From NCBI GenBank assembly GCA_023935145.1, contig CM043702.1, positions 60,553,001 through 60,617,000 on the forward strand: a DNA stretch of 64,000 nt, given 5' to 3'. Below the pieces are notes generated by a model. The model was not told where the DNA came from and did no database searches. It saw only the letters and a list, made by a program, of their open reading frames with translations. Both the position numbers and the translations under genes were made by a program. This DNA comes from Bretschneidera sinensis. Taxonomy: Eukaryota > Streptophyta > Magnoliopsida > Brassicales > Akaniaceae. Below, one piece after another: positions 1 through 12,165 of this stretch; the first letter of the stretch is position 1; each line of letters begins with the position of its first letter.

Positions 1-406
1 CATCTATTGATACCAACTTGATGTTGGACTATCCAAGTGGAAAGAAACCATAGTAAGTTTATGAAAATCCAGAATTTAATGATACAAAAAGTATTGTTCC
101 ACTTTAAACAACCAATCTGAGGGATCTCCATAAGTGAATCTTGGAAAATCCAGTTTAATTTGTTTGAATGGGGTGGTATTATAGACTACACAAATATTAT
201 TCTTGTATTTCCTAAGGTGATGGTGCATGAGGTTCATATTTGTTGGAAGTGGTCTTCAACTCTTTAATGTCAGATTGTATTATGGATAATTGTATATGGA
301 ATTGTTGATTGGTAGCAACCAGGATGTCATCCTTCATTTGCTTCAGGAATTAATTCATTTTATCCCATGAGAACTTATTGTTCTTTGATCTTGTTCCTTC
401 AACCAT
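1..406 (-). pseudogene. Ty3/gypsy gag N-terminal remnant
   Basis: Read on the minus strand from an ATG at 406, the frame begins MVEGTRSKNNKFSWDKMN and later gives KLDFPRFTYGDPSDWLFKVE, then HKLTMVSFHLDSPTSSWYQ. This is the N-terminal capsid part of a chromovirus-type Ty3/gypsy gag (family pattern: FPRF-x-G-DP-x-x-W-x-x-x-xEQYF). Gag packages the element RNA into virus-like particles. Several in-frame stops make it a pseudogene, and it continues off the left edge. It resembles the gag of the minus-strand chromovirus near 47 kb but is a different copy. An LTR-like block lies immediately upstream. Confidence 0.75.
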
Positions 407-489
407 AGTGAGTGAGTATGCGGTTAAATTTATGGAATGTGGTAAGTGTTTAAGGGAATTGTAAAGGTGAAGAAGATGATAGAGTTAAA

Positions 490-917
490 AAAAATACTAA
501 TGATGTCTTCCCTAACTCAGTAAAGATTAACTTGATTTGAGACAAGCCTAAACTCTAAGAAAGTTACAAGAAAGTAACTAGAGAGAATGAGAGAAATTTC
601 TGAGTGTTTGATTAATTGAATCTGGTTACACATTACAAGTCCTATTTACACTAACTGAGGACTAATGAGTGAGTTGAGTTGTTATATGGTTATGATTTTG
701 TTTTAGCTATAACAGTTTTGTAACTAACTCTAACTAACTATTCTTCCTTTTAAGTCTTCTCTTGGCTATCCAGATTGTTGAGATGGTAAGCCTTACAGCC
801 TCAATGACTTTCTAGGCTCTAAGACAGCTTCTTTTATGTCCTTTCCTTCCATTGTTGCCTTACTACCTTCAACCTTCTTTTACCTACCTTTGTTTGTAGT
901 TGCATCACAATGCAACA
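490..917 (-). repeat. LTR of the gypsy remnant at the left edge
   Basis: On the minus strand this block starts TGTTGCATTGTGATGCAAC, consistent with an LTR beginning TG, and ends a short distance before the gag ATG, where a 5' LTR plus leader belongs. The TG end contains a perfect inverted repeat, GTTGCAT-CACA-ATGCAAC (899-916). The gag-proximal boundary near 490 is approximate, because I did not find a clear primer binding site. Confidence 0.5.
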
Positions 918-1598
918 TGCAAATTCAAGAACATTCTAGATCACATATTATCTCAATTTTTATTCCATCATAACCATCCACCATTAACTCAAATACCATT
1001 ATCACCAAACATATACATATATTAACTCATTTATTTATGATTTCATCGAATTCAATTTTTATAAAATCTTTAATAGCTATTTCTTAAAATCAAACATTAT
1101 ACCTATTATTTTTTAGAAAATCATCCTTGGCCACTTCTCCAACCTATTTAATTGGCATTTAACCACTAATTTATGAATACGATATACCATCAATGTAAAA
1201 TTTGTTAATAAATAAATGTGACGTAAAAATGTACTCATTTTATCACCTTCCCATGCCCTCACTATGTAACTAACCATATGACAACATAATTCACATACAC
1301 ATGTATGTATAAGTTTAACAATCCAATATCAAGATAAAATATTCATATTCATGACTTTTATTAAGAGCAATTCTTGAAATTACACAAGCATGATAAGTTC
1401 ATTACACGCATCACAAAATCATTCAACACAACATTAAATAAATCCACTCCATCTTTAAGAACTCTTACTACAACTTATTCTAATGTTAACTTCGACTCCT
1501 AAAGTAGATCCTCTCTAACCTTACACAACCGACTCTTTACAAACTCTCCATGAAACTAGGGTCTACAAAACCTTAAACCTATTATCTGATACCAAAAA
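918..1598 (-). mobile_element. gypsy leader region with tRNA-Met primer site
   Basis: AT-rich DNA with no coding potential that I can see. At 1585-1594 the plus strand reads TCTGATACCA, the reverse complement of a tRNA-Met primer binding site (TGGTATCAGA). The long LTR starts five bases later. This fixes the orientation: a minus-strand gypsy element whose 5' LTR is to the right and whose interior lay to the left. That interior has been replaced or invaded by the gag-LTR block at 1-917. Confidence 0.6.
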
Positions 1599-2491
1599 TA
1601 TAACAACCCATTCTCAAGCAGGCCTACCCAAGACTGAATTGTCACATTTAAGCACAAAGCTCTAACCTAAATGTCATGCACACATTTTTCAATATTATAA
1701 ACTTATAATTCATCATAATCAAACAATTTATTTCATATACAAACATATATACAAAGCAACTAATGCTTCTCCTTTTAAAATCCTAAAGTTTACAAGGATA
1801 AAGCAAATTTCTCTCCATTTTTACATAACAACATTTTCAAATGATTTCAGACTCAAGACAACTCTAAGGATGCTACTTCTAAACCCCCCGTACAAACTCT
1901 AACTATCAACTCTCAACTAGAGCTTGCTTTCAAGACCATCTGCCACTTGGGGGAAAATAAAACAGAAGGGACGGGGTGATCTTCAAGAAGCTCAGTGAGA
2001 AATCGCATTACTCAAAGTAATTGTTTTTTAACTTCATTTCAAATCTATATTAATTATCCAGTTATTAGGAGGTGTCTCTAAGTGGTTACCTTTATTTTCA
2101 AAAATCAATTCATATTTCTCATATTTGTTGATTCAATGAAACAGAATCATACCAAAAGAATTTCACAACAAATCAGTATCCATCCTATCCACCATTTAAC
2201 GGTAACAAAAATATACACATCATAAAAAGAAATAATTATTGCAATGATCTCAATAGAGTAAGCATTTCACCCAACACTATCCATCTCACACAATTATCAT
2301 CAAATCAATCATGCTTATGTGCAAATCATAAAAAAAAAAAAATTTGTATCACATTCAAGCATAGAAATCATGTCATCATGTTTGTGTACAAAACATCTCC
2401 ATACTAATCTCCCTTCTAACATCACGACCCATCTCATCATTTCTTCCTTTCTCGTCATCTTAACTCAACTTAATCATTTGCATTATATCAT

Positions 2492-2507
2492 AAGGGACGT
2501 CTCCCTT
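2492..2507. other. Hairpin AAGGGA-CGTC-TCCCTT in LTR
   Basis: A perfect 6-bp stem with a CGTC loop (GACG on the sense, minus strand). It sits at the same relative place as hairpins at 5365-5376, 8660-8673 and 13054-13073 in related LTRs, where the loop is kept and the stem pairs change together. Confidence 0.65.
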
Positions 2508-3297
2508 GTGCCAGCACCCACTCTTGGACCAGCTATGGTTATGGTTCTATCTTCTCTTGGACCACACTCCTCTTTTGTGGTCCTATAATTCTTACACAAA
2601 CAACATACAAATCAAGAGTAAAAGAAACCAATATTTCACACATCCACACAAGAATACATCTCAATGCTGTTCATTCTCATCGCATCAGGGAGAAATTATT
2701 GCATCTTAATCACAAATCAAGTTAAGAAGTAACATCATGCAATTCAATCATCTATAACTTTAACATAAATACAAATAATCACCTAACATAATCAATCTAT
2801 AATCATATTAGTGTTATCAAATTTTCATATTCATTAATTTATTCAATTTTCAAAGATATTAATTCCTTCTCGAGTACTGGAAGTAATATGAGCTCACCTC
2901 AACAAACGATCCACAAACTTGTTTCAAATTACCTCATTTGTCCTTCATATTATTCACTATTTGTACCTATAAATAAATAAAATTTAATACCATCATTCTC
3001 AATCATGAATTCATATTATTCAATCCCAATGGTACTCATATACTTTAAATGTCAAGTGTGCATTTTGCACACAACCATTAATCGAAATCTCAACGTATTA
3101 TGCCATTTTTTCCTTTCTCTTTTCAAATTGTTGACTTTAGGTCTCAATAACACTTTAATAACAAGAATACTAAACATTTCAATTTTTTTTACTCATGTTC
3201 CTAATGTATATGAAGGTTAAAGTATCTTTGGAAAGGGTTTATACTAAAAAAAAAAATTAAGGAAACAACCAATATTTTTGGAAAAAAAGCATGATGT

Positions 3298-3450
3298 TGT
3301 CAACTACAAGAAGATGTAGTCGACTATAACAGCTCTTGAAACCATGTGTAGTCGACTACAACCTATTGAGTCTACTAAAAAATCTGGCCTTTAGCAAAAT
3401 GGGTCTAGAAACACCCTATAGTCAACTACACACTAGTGTAGTTGACTACA
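3298..3450. repeat. Cluster of five TGTAGTCGACTACA palindromes in LTR
   Basis: Copies at 3298-3310, 3315-3329, 3347-3360, 3417-3430 and 3437-3450. The copy at 3347 is the perfect palindrome TGTAGTCGACTACA. The others differ mainly by C-to-T or G-to-A at the central CG (GTCAAC, GTTGAC), as expected from decay of methylated cytosine. The spacers between copies are unrelated. Confidence 0.85.
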
Positions 3451-4335
3451 CTCTCCATTTCCAATAAAACAATTTATGTAAACTCACTTCTTCCTAAAAA
3501 ATTCTCCTTGATTTCCATGGGACTTCTCAAATCCTAAAAGGCACGGGTTTTTTGTGGTTTTAGATCAACAACTTAGCACTTCCCACAATAAAATTTGAAC
3601 TTTAAGCTTCTAAATCATGAAATTTGGTCGAAACCAATTTTCCTTCAAAATAACCTAAATCTTCTCAATTTTTTCTTAAATAGACTTCAAATTTATCAAC
3701 CAAAACTCAAATCCTAAGTTTATAAGTATACTTAAAGATTAAAATAGTAAGGAAAGTAGATTTTGAGTAATTTCCTTCAGGTTTTTTCCCACTTCTTTCT
3801 CCTTCACTTTCTCTTCCTCACTTTCCCTCTTCCTTTTCCTTTTTCTTTTCCTTTCTCCCTATTTTCCTCTTCTTCTCTCTCTCGTCCTCTTCATATTTTC
3901 CACCTTCTCTCATTCTCTTTATTTCTATCCTTCTCTTTATATTGTTATTTTTATCTTTCTCTTTCTCTTCTTCTCTCTTTCCCACAATTTTTCTAGAGAC
4001 TTCTCTACAAAAAAAATTTGATGCCCTCATCTATTTTATAGGCCCCTTTTCCAAAATTATTACAATTTTCTCTCTCTCTTTTATTTCTTACATTTAATAA
4101 ATCTCTCTCCCTAGTAATTCAAACTTTATATAGTTTGTCTTATCATCCTCCAGTAACTATTTAATCCTCCCTTGACATATGTTTGTATTGTTTGATTATT
4201 ATTTTATCTATTTACTTTTAAGTCTTACACATTCTAATATGAATTAAATATGATTTATTTTCAAATAAACTTAGAAATTCATATAAAAATGCATCACATA
4301 TCTTACATTACCCATAACCTATCTCATGGGTCTAA

Positions 4336-4336
4336 A

Positions 4337-4380
<44 letters not shown>

Positions 4381-4550
4381 AAATGGAAGAAATCATGGAA
4401 AAAAAACATCAAAATAATTAGAGTTGGAATTGAAGAATACCTAAATTTGAGCATTTTCCTTCAAAATTCTTTCAATCTCTCTCTCCCTTATTCTTTTTCC
4501 TTTTTTTCTCTCTTTTTCTCTCTCTTTCCCATTTTTTTATCCTATCTTTC
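4336..4550 (-). repeat. (AT)n microsatellite and LTR fragment
   Basis: A run of about 20 AT dinucleotides (near 4338-4377) is followed by a piece resembling the middle of the neighbouring LTRs (a TTTGAGCATTTTCCTTC-like segment leading into a C/T-rich tract). The piece stops exactly where the next LTR begins, so it looks like an older LTR cut by that insertion. Confidence 0.5.
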
Positions 4551-6571
4551 TGTAACAACCCATCCTTGGGTGGGCCTTACCCGAGATGGTATCTTCACCT
4601 TTCAGCTTCGAGCCCTAACCTGAATGTTATGCATACGTCTTGCATACATCACTTCTTTAATTCCATACAATTTACAAACATTTAGCTTTTCTCTTCTTTT
4701 TTTTGTACACAATATCTTTAAAAGAAAATTCTAGACTCAAGATGACTCTAGGTATGTTGTTTCCCAATCACTTGTACAGCCTCAAATTATCAGCTCTCAA
4801 CTAGAGCTTGCTTCCATACTGAGCTGCTACCTAAGGGAAAATAAAACATAAAGGAGGGTGAGTGAGCTTCAAAAAGCTTAATGAGAATCAAATTACTCAA
4901 AGTACTTGATTTTTAATCTCGTTTACCAATCCTTATTGTACATTTAATTTATTAGTATGTGTCTGTAAGTAATTACCATTTCTTTTTAATATAAACTTCA
5001 TATTTAAATTATCTTCAACTCAAAGAAGAGTACTCATCACAAAGTGAAACTTCATAGATCTTAAAATCACAAAATATATTTATAACCACATTCACGCAAT
5101 CATTTACAATCCACTCTCATACTTTCCACATCACAAAAAATCAACCATATAAGCACAACATCATCTTGTCACACAAATCAACATCATGTGCCCTTCACTA
5201 GGCCAATCACATCATGTTCCCCTAATTGGGCTAATCACATCAATCATCATATGAAATGCAATGCAATGAATGATCACATATCGGTTCATTTCATTTCATT
5301 TCGTTGCCCTTCACTAGCCTAATCATATCACAATGCCCCTCACTAGGTTAATCATATCACAGTAGGGACGTCTCCCCATGTATCGGTATGTTAATCGTCA
5401 CATCATAAATCCTTGAATTCCCTACACCCTTTCCGGGTAGGGTCCTACCATTCTAATAGTTCTTCAGTACCCTTTCACCCCTTTTGGGTAGGCCCTAATA
5501 GTCTAATATTTCTTTGATCTCCTTTCACCCCATATGGTCAGGGCCTACCCTCACATGTACACTCTCATCCACACAATCATCATATGAATCACATTTATGC
5601 AAATGCATTCACATCACAACAATTTTCAAGAACAATCAATCACATATTCAATTCATAACAATTCACCGTATCACAATCACAATCTTTTTAATAATAACAT
5701 CAGATTTTTGATATCTACGAAAGAATACATTTTTCAATAAATCAACAAATTTCAACAACCTCGTATGGAATTAAAAAGTTTTAATACATCACAACTTAGC
5801 TATATATAGATATCTAACTCAATTTTTATACATACTTGTATCCAAGCACACAATCACTCATCATATCATGTATCTTAAGTTCATATATATGCATCCAAGT
5901 TTCTTAAAGTCTTACTATAAAAATAAACATTACCCTTACTAAAATTTGAACTTCAAACTTCAAAATGATAAACTTTAGTTCAAAACTCATTTTCATCAAA
6001 ATAAGCTAAACCCTTTCTTAAAATCTCTCAAATAACTTCAAATCTACCAACCCAAACTAAAATCTTAAGTTTTTGAACATGTATGATAATTAAAGATAGA
6101 GAAAAGTAAATTTTTACCTTGGTTCTGAGATTTTTCCCCAACTTTTTCCTTCTCTTTCTCTCATTCTTTCTCTTCTTCCTTTTCTTTTCTCTTCTCCTCA
6201 CTTCATCTTTCTCTCTCTGTTGGTTTCTCTAGAGAATTCCCACAAAAAATTTTGAACTCTAACTCTCCCTTTTATAGCCTCTCTTTTTCTTTATTACCAA
6301 ATCATCCCTTCACTTCTCATCTTTTCTACAATCACCACACTACTCTTTAAATTTTCAAATTTACTTAGTTTTTCTTACAATCTTTCAAAAACTTTGAAAT
6401 CCTCCGATGAGATATGATTTTATTGCTTGATTCTTAGTTCATTTATTTATTTTCAAGCCTTACTAATCCCAATATGAATTAATTATAATTTATTTTTGAA
6501 TAAACACGTTAAATCATGAAAAATACTCTCCCATGATTTAAAATAAGTTAATTAAAATACCGAACTCTATA
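4551..6571 (-). repeat. Gypsy 3' LTR (about 2.0 kb)
   Basis: The LTR starts TGTAACAACCCATCC on the plus strand. It ends ...GAACTCTATA next to a minus-strand polypurine tract, GTGGGGGAGAAT (6572-6583), so it is the 3' LTR of a minus-strand gypsy element whose interior lies to the right. A TATA-like TATAAAAGGG (minus strand, near 6272) marks the likely promoter. It carries two internal minisatellites (5191-5560) and the GGGA-CGTC-TCCC hairpin (5365-5376). No target duplication is identifiable, because the opposite end of the element is lost. Confidence 0.8.
5191..5560. repeat. Two LTR-internal minisatellites
   Basis: Four variants of CCCTTCACTAGGCTAATCAC lie between about 5191 and 5360. Three variants of a roughly 55-60-bp unit built on ACCCTTTCACCCC followed by TTTGGGTAGGGCCTA lie between about 5420 and 5560. 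A single copy of the second unit is present in the solo LTR near 8757, so the repetition expanded in this LTR. Confidence 0.7.
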
Positions 6572-7633
6572 ATTCTCCCCCACTAATAAAATTTCCTCCT
6601 TGAAATTTCTTCTAGCTAGGTTCACAAATGAACAAGGTTCTTGTTTCCTTCATATCCATCTCATTACGTACCACATTCCACCAGTCTCATTCTTCCAAAG
6701 TATTCTATTTAAGATAAGACTTTGTTTCAGTCGCAAGTTTTGATTTTCCATTAAACTATTTTTAACTCAAATAAAAATATCTCATTTATTTTTACTTGCA
6801 CAAATTAATATGTCATTTCAATTAACTTTATTTGATTTAGTTGAAGATCCCAGCTTACACATCAAATAGTATTTTACCCTTCTTGTAATCACCCTCTTGG
6901 TTTCTTATTCTGTTCTTGTGATAAAATTTAAAAACTCCTCTTAGAGTAACACCTTATCCGTTGGAAATTTCAATTCTAAAACTAATTTTTTAATACTGTC
7001 TCCATCTCTAACTCTTTCACATCCTTAACTTAATTTAGTTCTCCAATTCTCACTTACTATATCACTTTAATCTTGTTCTTTATTATTTGACACACCTCAT
7101 AAAATGAGCCCAACACCAAAAGCTTTCTTGTCTGAACATTCCAAAATTTTAAACGTTTCTTTTCTCCGAATTAATACAATACTCAAAATTTATCAACAAT
7201 GCTTTCGAAAGTTTTAAATTCAACTCAACTTTAGCCCATCCACCATTTCCTCAACCCATTCATTTCACATCTTCTATTTACTTTACTAGAAATCAACTAA
7301 CAACTTCAAACTCATCTTTCTATTCACTTACTCAATTAATAATATCTTCTCGTCATTTTTGATCAATTTGGTGGTTCATTTCTTTAAGTTTTCTTAATCT
7401 TTTAGTTCCCGCTCAATATTTTCCACCATTAATTTAATATCATTAAGGTACCGAACTCTATCTAAAGTTTCTTCTTTATATTTTAAAGTGAAAATTACCA
7501 AAATATCTTATCATCATCTAAAATATCTTTCCAATTTCTTCACCTATAATTTCACTTGATTCTCATAAACTCTTCTCAAACCTTTAATCATACTTCAAAG
7601 CCATTACTTTCCCTCCTTCCTTGAATCACTTCA
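6572..7633 (-). pseudogene. Decayed 3' interior of a gypsy element (chromodomain end)
   Basis: Next to the polypurine tract, the minus strand reads ILWKNET, then after a frame change NEMDMKETRTLF. This resembles the chromodomain tail of chromoviruses (VLW-x-N-x-x-VEEATWE...YP-x-LF), which tethers integrase to chromatin. The rest is AT-rich with no readable frame; I see no host gene in it. It is cut at 7634 by an LTR fragment of opposite orientation. Confidence 0.5.
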
Positions 7634-7935
7634 TATAGAGTATGATATTTTATTTAAATTATTTTAAATCACAGGAGTGCATTTTTACATGAATTGGCAT
7701 GTTTATTCGAAAATAAATTATAAATAATTTATATTGGGATTAGTGAAAAGACTTATAAATAAATTAATTAATTAATTAAGAATCAAGTAATAGAAATATA
7801 TGTTATGGGAGAATTTGAAAGTTTTGAAAGATTATAAGCAAAACCAAGTAAAACCTAGAATTCTAAAAGTGGTGTGGTGAAAAGTAAGAGAATTAAAAAA
7901 ATGGAGGGTTAAAATTATAATAAGGTCAAAGAAAG
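7634..7935 (+). repeat. Gypsy LTR fragment, plus orientation
   Basis: The fragment begins TATAGAGTATGATATT and matches the reverse complement of the start of the neighbouring minus-strand LTR (6300-6571). Shared blocks include AATAAATTATAA, TATTGGGATTAGT and AAGAATCAAG. About 300 bp of U3 survive before a second LTR of the same orientation begins at 7936. Confidence 0.65.
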
Positions 7936-7974
7936 TATAGAGCTCGGTATTCTAATTAGAATACTTAAAGTTAC
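7936..7974 (+). repeat. Start of a plus-strand gypsy LTR, split by a solo LTR
   Basis: TATAGAGCTCGGTATTC is a second LTR start in plus orientation. The sequence is interrupted after GTTAC (7970-7974) by the solo LTR at 7975-10517 and resumes with the duplicated GTTAC at 10518. Confidence 0.6.
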
Positions 7975-10517
7975 TGTAACGACCCATCCCGAGCGGGCCC
8001 ACTCAGGACAGTATCAATTACCTTTCGAAATCGAGCACCTGGACACATAAATATATACTACAACAGAACAACATCTAACATATATTAGTTAAGATCATAC
8101 AGAGATTACAACTATAAGGTTGTAGCTTTACAAGGTGTCTGAAGAGACACAGCCAACCGGTTACAACTTCACACCTAATATACGATATTACACTAAGAAA
8201 AAAGATTGACCGAGGATGCGAGGCTCGTGAACCCACCTAAAACTTCATTGAACTTCAAAGCTTCACCACTTAAAATCCAAAATCACCTGAAAGATTAGAA
8301 ATAGGAAGGGGGGTGCGCTATAAAGCTCAGCGAGTTCTTACACTACACAAAGTAATCACTTGTTAGAAAAAGTTGAGGGCTTATTATTATTTCTTTTTCC
8401 TTTCTACTTTGTTTGTTCGTATACATAGTCATTTAACACTTTGCAAAACAACAATCTTAGTAATCATAATACGGTCCTATAAGACCCACAACCAACTTGC
8501 AATCGCCATTCGATAGTCCATCAAAATATCACAATTTATCCATACAACCAAACATTTCATATGCCCCCTTACGGGCCAAGTAATTCAAATTCATGTATGA
8601 TATGCCAATGCAGCATGATGCAATGAAATGTATCATCTCATAATCAATCATAATCCATCGGGGACGTCTCCCCACGTACCAGTACGTTTCACAAACAATA
8701 ATTTTCAGAAACCCCCTTGATCCGGGCCGGGTCCAATCATCCAAATATATTCGGTACCCTTTTTCACCCCTTGTGGGTAGGGACCTATTGTCCTCACACA
8801 TCACTCCCCCCTCAATAATATACCGTAAATTTCAATGCATGATATGAAATGAAATCAAGTGATGAACATAATCAAATTCTCAACAATCCATACAATCACA
8901 CAACATTCAGCATAAAGGTTTTGAAATCACTATCTCATCATTAATATATAATTTACTTATCTTACCACATAGTTATAAATATAATTATTATATCTAAATA
9001 GCGAATTACAACTCTTATGCAACCTTATTGTTTTGGTTTCCCCACTAACATTCATGCTTACCAAGAGTAGAGTAATACTCACCTTACGCCAAACACTACT
9101 CGTGGATCACTTCTTTACCTTTACTACGATCATCCACCTCACCTATTGAAATGTCATTTTTAAAAATTAAAGCAAACTACATATACAAATAGCCAATGAG
9201 TATAGTATTTAAAACTTAGACACTTAAAAAGAAATCAATCATTCCATTTACTCACACATATAAATCAAAGAAAATACTACTAAAGTTCATTCTTCTCCTT
9301 AATCATATATTTTCACTCTTTCCCTTCTTTCCTTCATTCTTTACTCCATAAAACTCTCAATTCATATAGACTTAAATTTCAAGACACTAACTTAGGGTAA
9401 TTACCAACAAATATCAACTTGTAAAAAGTATTCATTCTAAATATAATTTCCCAATCCAGAAAAAGTCTCTTACTTAGGAATTTCTTTTAACTCCAAAAAG
9501 GGTTTCAAATTTACAGCCCATAGTAAAATTCTCTAACAATACTCATCTCAAAAATCATGTTATACAAGAATAAAACTTCAAACTTTGTACATACAATCAT
9601 CCTAAAAATTTTCAAACTTCACAAACTCTTATTACTTTCTTCCAAAGTTCCATAATACAGAAATTTCCAGATTTCTCTCAAATTTTCTCCCAACTTCAAA
9701 TATTTCAAACTAAACCAATTTAAATTCAAATCATCCCAAATAAAGTTCTAGATAAACTTTAAGAAGTATACTTTAACTTAAAAATAGTTGGGACACAAAA
9801 CTACCTCAAATTCTTGCTGAAAAACAGCTCACAAAAACTGCCCAGAACACAAATTATTTCCAGAATTTCTGCACAATTCTCACAACTTAGACAACTCATA
9901 ACTCCCTCAAATTAAATCCAAATGACCTCAAAAAAAAGCCAAAAATCAACATCAAGAAGTCTACTTTGAGTTTGTAGTTGAACACTTTTCGAAATTACCT
10001 CAAACTCTACACGAAAAAAGCCAAGGGAACAAAACGGCTATTCCTCCCCTGCTTGGAGCGTGGGCTACACACGCCACTGTAGCCCGCTCATGGATGCTCA
10101 CCTCCCTGGCTCGAAGATAGCTGATGGTGGCAGAAGAAGGTTTTCAAAGTTTGAGGGCAAACAGAGCTTGAATAGTTAGGTTAAGGCTAGGTCAAAGTTT
10201 GGAAGAAATGGGTTTTGAGAAGGAAAAAATCTGGAGCTTTTCTTTCTTATTCTCTCCTTCAGCCGAAATTGCAAATTGCCAAAGGAAAGATTTGCCACTC
10301 TAGGTCAACTTTTAGCTTATATACTCCCTCTAAATCTTGGCCTTTTACCACTCTACCCTTCCCCTTTTTCTTTTATTAATTTACATGCCATTTCCTTTAA
10401 TTTTCCTTCTAGTATTTAAACAACCCCAAAGTTTTTGTTTCTTACTAAGAGATCCCTAAAAAAAACTGAATTATAAAACAAGATTATAAAAGCTTAAAAG
10501 AAATATCGGATTCTACA
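7975..10517 (-). mobile_element. Solo gypsy LTR with perfect 5-bp TSD
   Basis: TGTAACGACCCATCCC at the left end and ...GGATTCTACA at the right end give TG...CA termini flanked by a perfect duplication GTTAC (7970-7974 and 10518-10522). There is no interior, so this is a solo LTR left by unequal recombination between two LTRs. At 2543 bp it is long. Its transcription sense is the minus strand: a TATATAAGC box lies near 10315 (minus). It contains the GGGGA-CGTC-TCCCC hairpin (8660-8673) and an inverted GC-rich pair (10056-10089). A 91-codon frame at 8529-8804 is not conserved in related LTRs and is not called a gene. Confidence 0.9.
10056..10089. repeat. GAGCGTGGGCTACA / TGTAGCCCGCTC inverted pair in LTR
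   Basis: A GC-rich island in an otherwise AT-rich LTR. GAGCGTGGGCTACA (10056-10069) and TGTAGCCCGCTC (10078-10089) are inverted copies with one extra base in the first, separated by 8 bp. A hairpin or double binding site is possible. It lies about 230 bp downstream of the minus-strand TATA box. Confidence 0.7.
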
Positions 10518-12165
10518 GTTACGAAGTTTTACTTCGATGCATTTTTAGCATGTTTGGTCAGATTTGAGATACCTTTTTTTAATTTTATTTGTACTTGAAT
10601 TTTGTGGAACTTGGAGAAAAGTAATTTAATTAAGGACTTTGTAGTAAAACATTTGTCTTTGGGAGTATTCTTTATAAAACTTTTAAGAAATTATAATGAA
10701 AACCAAGTAAAAATAGTATTTTAAAGAGTTAAGTGCTGGAATTTTTGGAAGTAGTGTAAGTTAAAGGGTGATAGTGCAATAAGGGGAAAGTTAGACTATG
10801 AATAGGATGTTAGAGAGATAAAAAAATCTTATAAGTGCAGGAAACCTCTAGAACCGAGAAAGAGAAGAGAAAAGAGATACAGGGAAGAAATATAAGAAAG
10901 AAAGGAAGAAATAAGAAGATTTTTTTACATCAAAGTAAGATAAAAACTCAATTTTCTTTGTTCCTAATTATGAAGCATGTTTAAAACATTAGGATTTGAG
11001 TATGGGTTTGTAAATATGAGGTTGATTTGAAAGATTTTAGAAAAAGAGTTTGTATTGTTTTGAAGAAAATGGGTTTTTGAACCAAAGTGGTGATTTTCAA
11101 GTTTGGAATGCAATTTTTAGTGTGGGTAATGAAATTTTTTTTGTTAATATAACTAGTAGAAACTTGTATCTTCAGAGTGATTTTAAGAAGAGTTTTGGGG
11201 AAAAACTTATGTTTTCAGAGTGATTTTTGTTGGAATTAGGTGACCCAATCGACTAGATGAGGTTTTGTGATGTTTTTAAAGGACTATAGTACCAGTCGAC
11301 AAGGTGAAGTGGCAGAAGCTTCTGGACATTTTCCTAGTCGATTGGGTCATAGCACCAGCATATACTTTTCTCTATAGTATATAAGTGCGAAACCTTTCCA
11401 AAGTGATTTTAATGTTTATATACATTCGAAGTATGATTAAAACACCTTTAAAAGTCTTAGTAATCATAAAAAAAAGCTTTTTTTAGCTTCAAAGTAAATA
11501 TTTGAAAAACGGCTTAAAGCCACGATTTCTTTGATTTTGGTTTCGTGCAAAATGTACTCTTGATATTTAAAGTGTATAGTTCCTATTATTTTGTTATTGA
11601 ATAATATTAATGGGGATAAGATGTTGTTTCACTCCTAGATGCAAGTAATGGTTACTATTAAAGATCAAATTAGTAGTTTGAGACTAGTTATGGAGCTCAT
11701 ACGAAGTGAGTACACCTTACTTTTGGTAAGCGTGTTAGACTGGAAAAAAAGAAATAAAAATTAAAAAAAACATGATTCAAGATAAAAATCATAAATAGTA
11801 GATTTTAATTGATGTGAGTATAGAAGATTAGGAATAGGGAAGATAATAAAGAATAATGTGTTAAAAATTATATTAAAAAAATGTACGGAGATATAAATAT
11901 ATATAAAGTATGAGTTAAGAAATGATTTAATGTGGTTGTGTTTAAGAAATTGTGATGCCTGTGATTGTATTGATGAGGATTGCTTCAATTGTTATGGAGT
12001 TGTGATGTGATCGATTGATGGATATTAATTACATATTCATTGCTTTATGAATGCATTTCACACTATATATATAGTTAGAGTATTATTGAGGGGGGAGTGA
12101 TGGGTGAGGCCGATAGGTCCCTTCCTACAAGGCCTGTAAGGGTACCGAACATTATTGAACGTACA
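10518..12165 (+). repeat. Body of the split plus-strand gypsy LTR
   Basis: This continues the LTR begun at 7936 after the solo-LTR insertion. Its distal part (12058-12160: GAGGGGGGAGTGATG, GGTACCGAACATTATTG) is the reverse complement of the 8690-8820 region of the solo LTR, which proves opposite orientation. It is cut at 12165 by the next LTR, just before the position of the CGTC hairpin. It contains three CCCAATCGACTAG-type palindromic motifs (11244-11346). Confidence 0.7.
11244..11346. repeat. CCCAATCGACTAG motif cluster in LTR
   Basis: CCCAATCGACTAG (11244-11256) and CTAGTCGATTGGG (11334-11346) are exact inverted copies. CCAGTCGACAAGG (11292-11304) is a related motif with a GTCGAC core between them. 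Confidence 0.75.

Larger units (their letters stand above)
1599..4335 (-). repeat. Long gypsy 5' LTR (about 2.7 kb)
   Basis: The LTR begins (plus strand) TATAACAACCCATTC directly after a tRNA-Met primer site and aligns by eye over its length with the LTRs at 4551-6571 and 7975-10517. Shared blocks include the GAAGCTCAGTGAG-type segment near 1985, the GGGACGTCTCCC hairpin (2492-2507), a pyrimidine-rich tract (3760-4000), a TATA-like TATAAAAT (minus strand, near 4030) and the AATATGAATTAA segment near 4240. At 3298-3450 it holds five copies of a short palindrome. The right boundary is uncertain because an (AT)n tract follows. Confidence 0.75.

Noticed and set aside
3763..4030. Overlapping frames rich in F/S/L (plus) and K/E/R (minus)
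   Set aside because: They are produced by a pyrimidine-rich tract in the LTR, which is present in related LTRs without an open frame.
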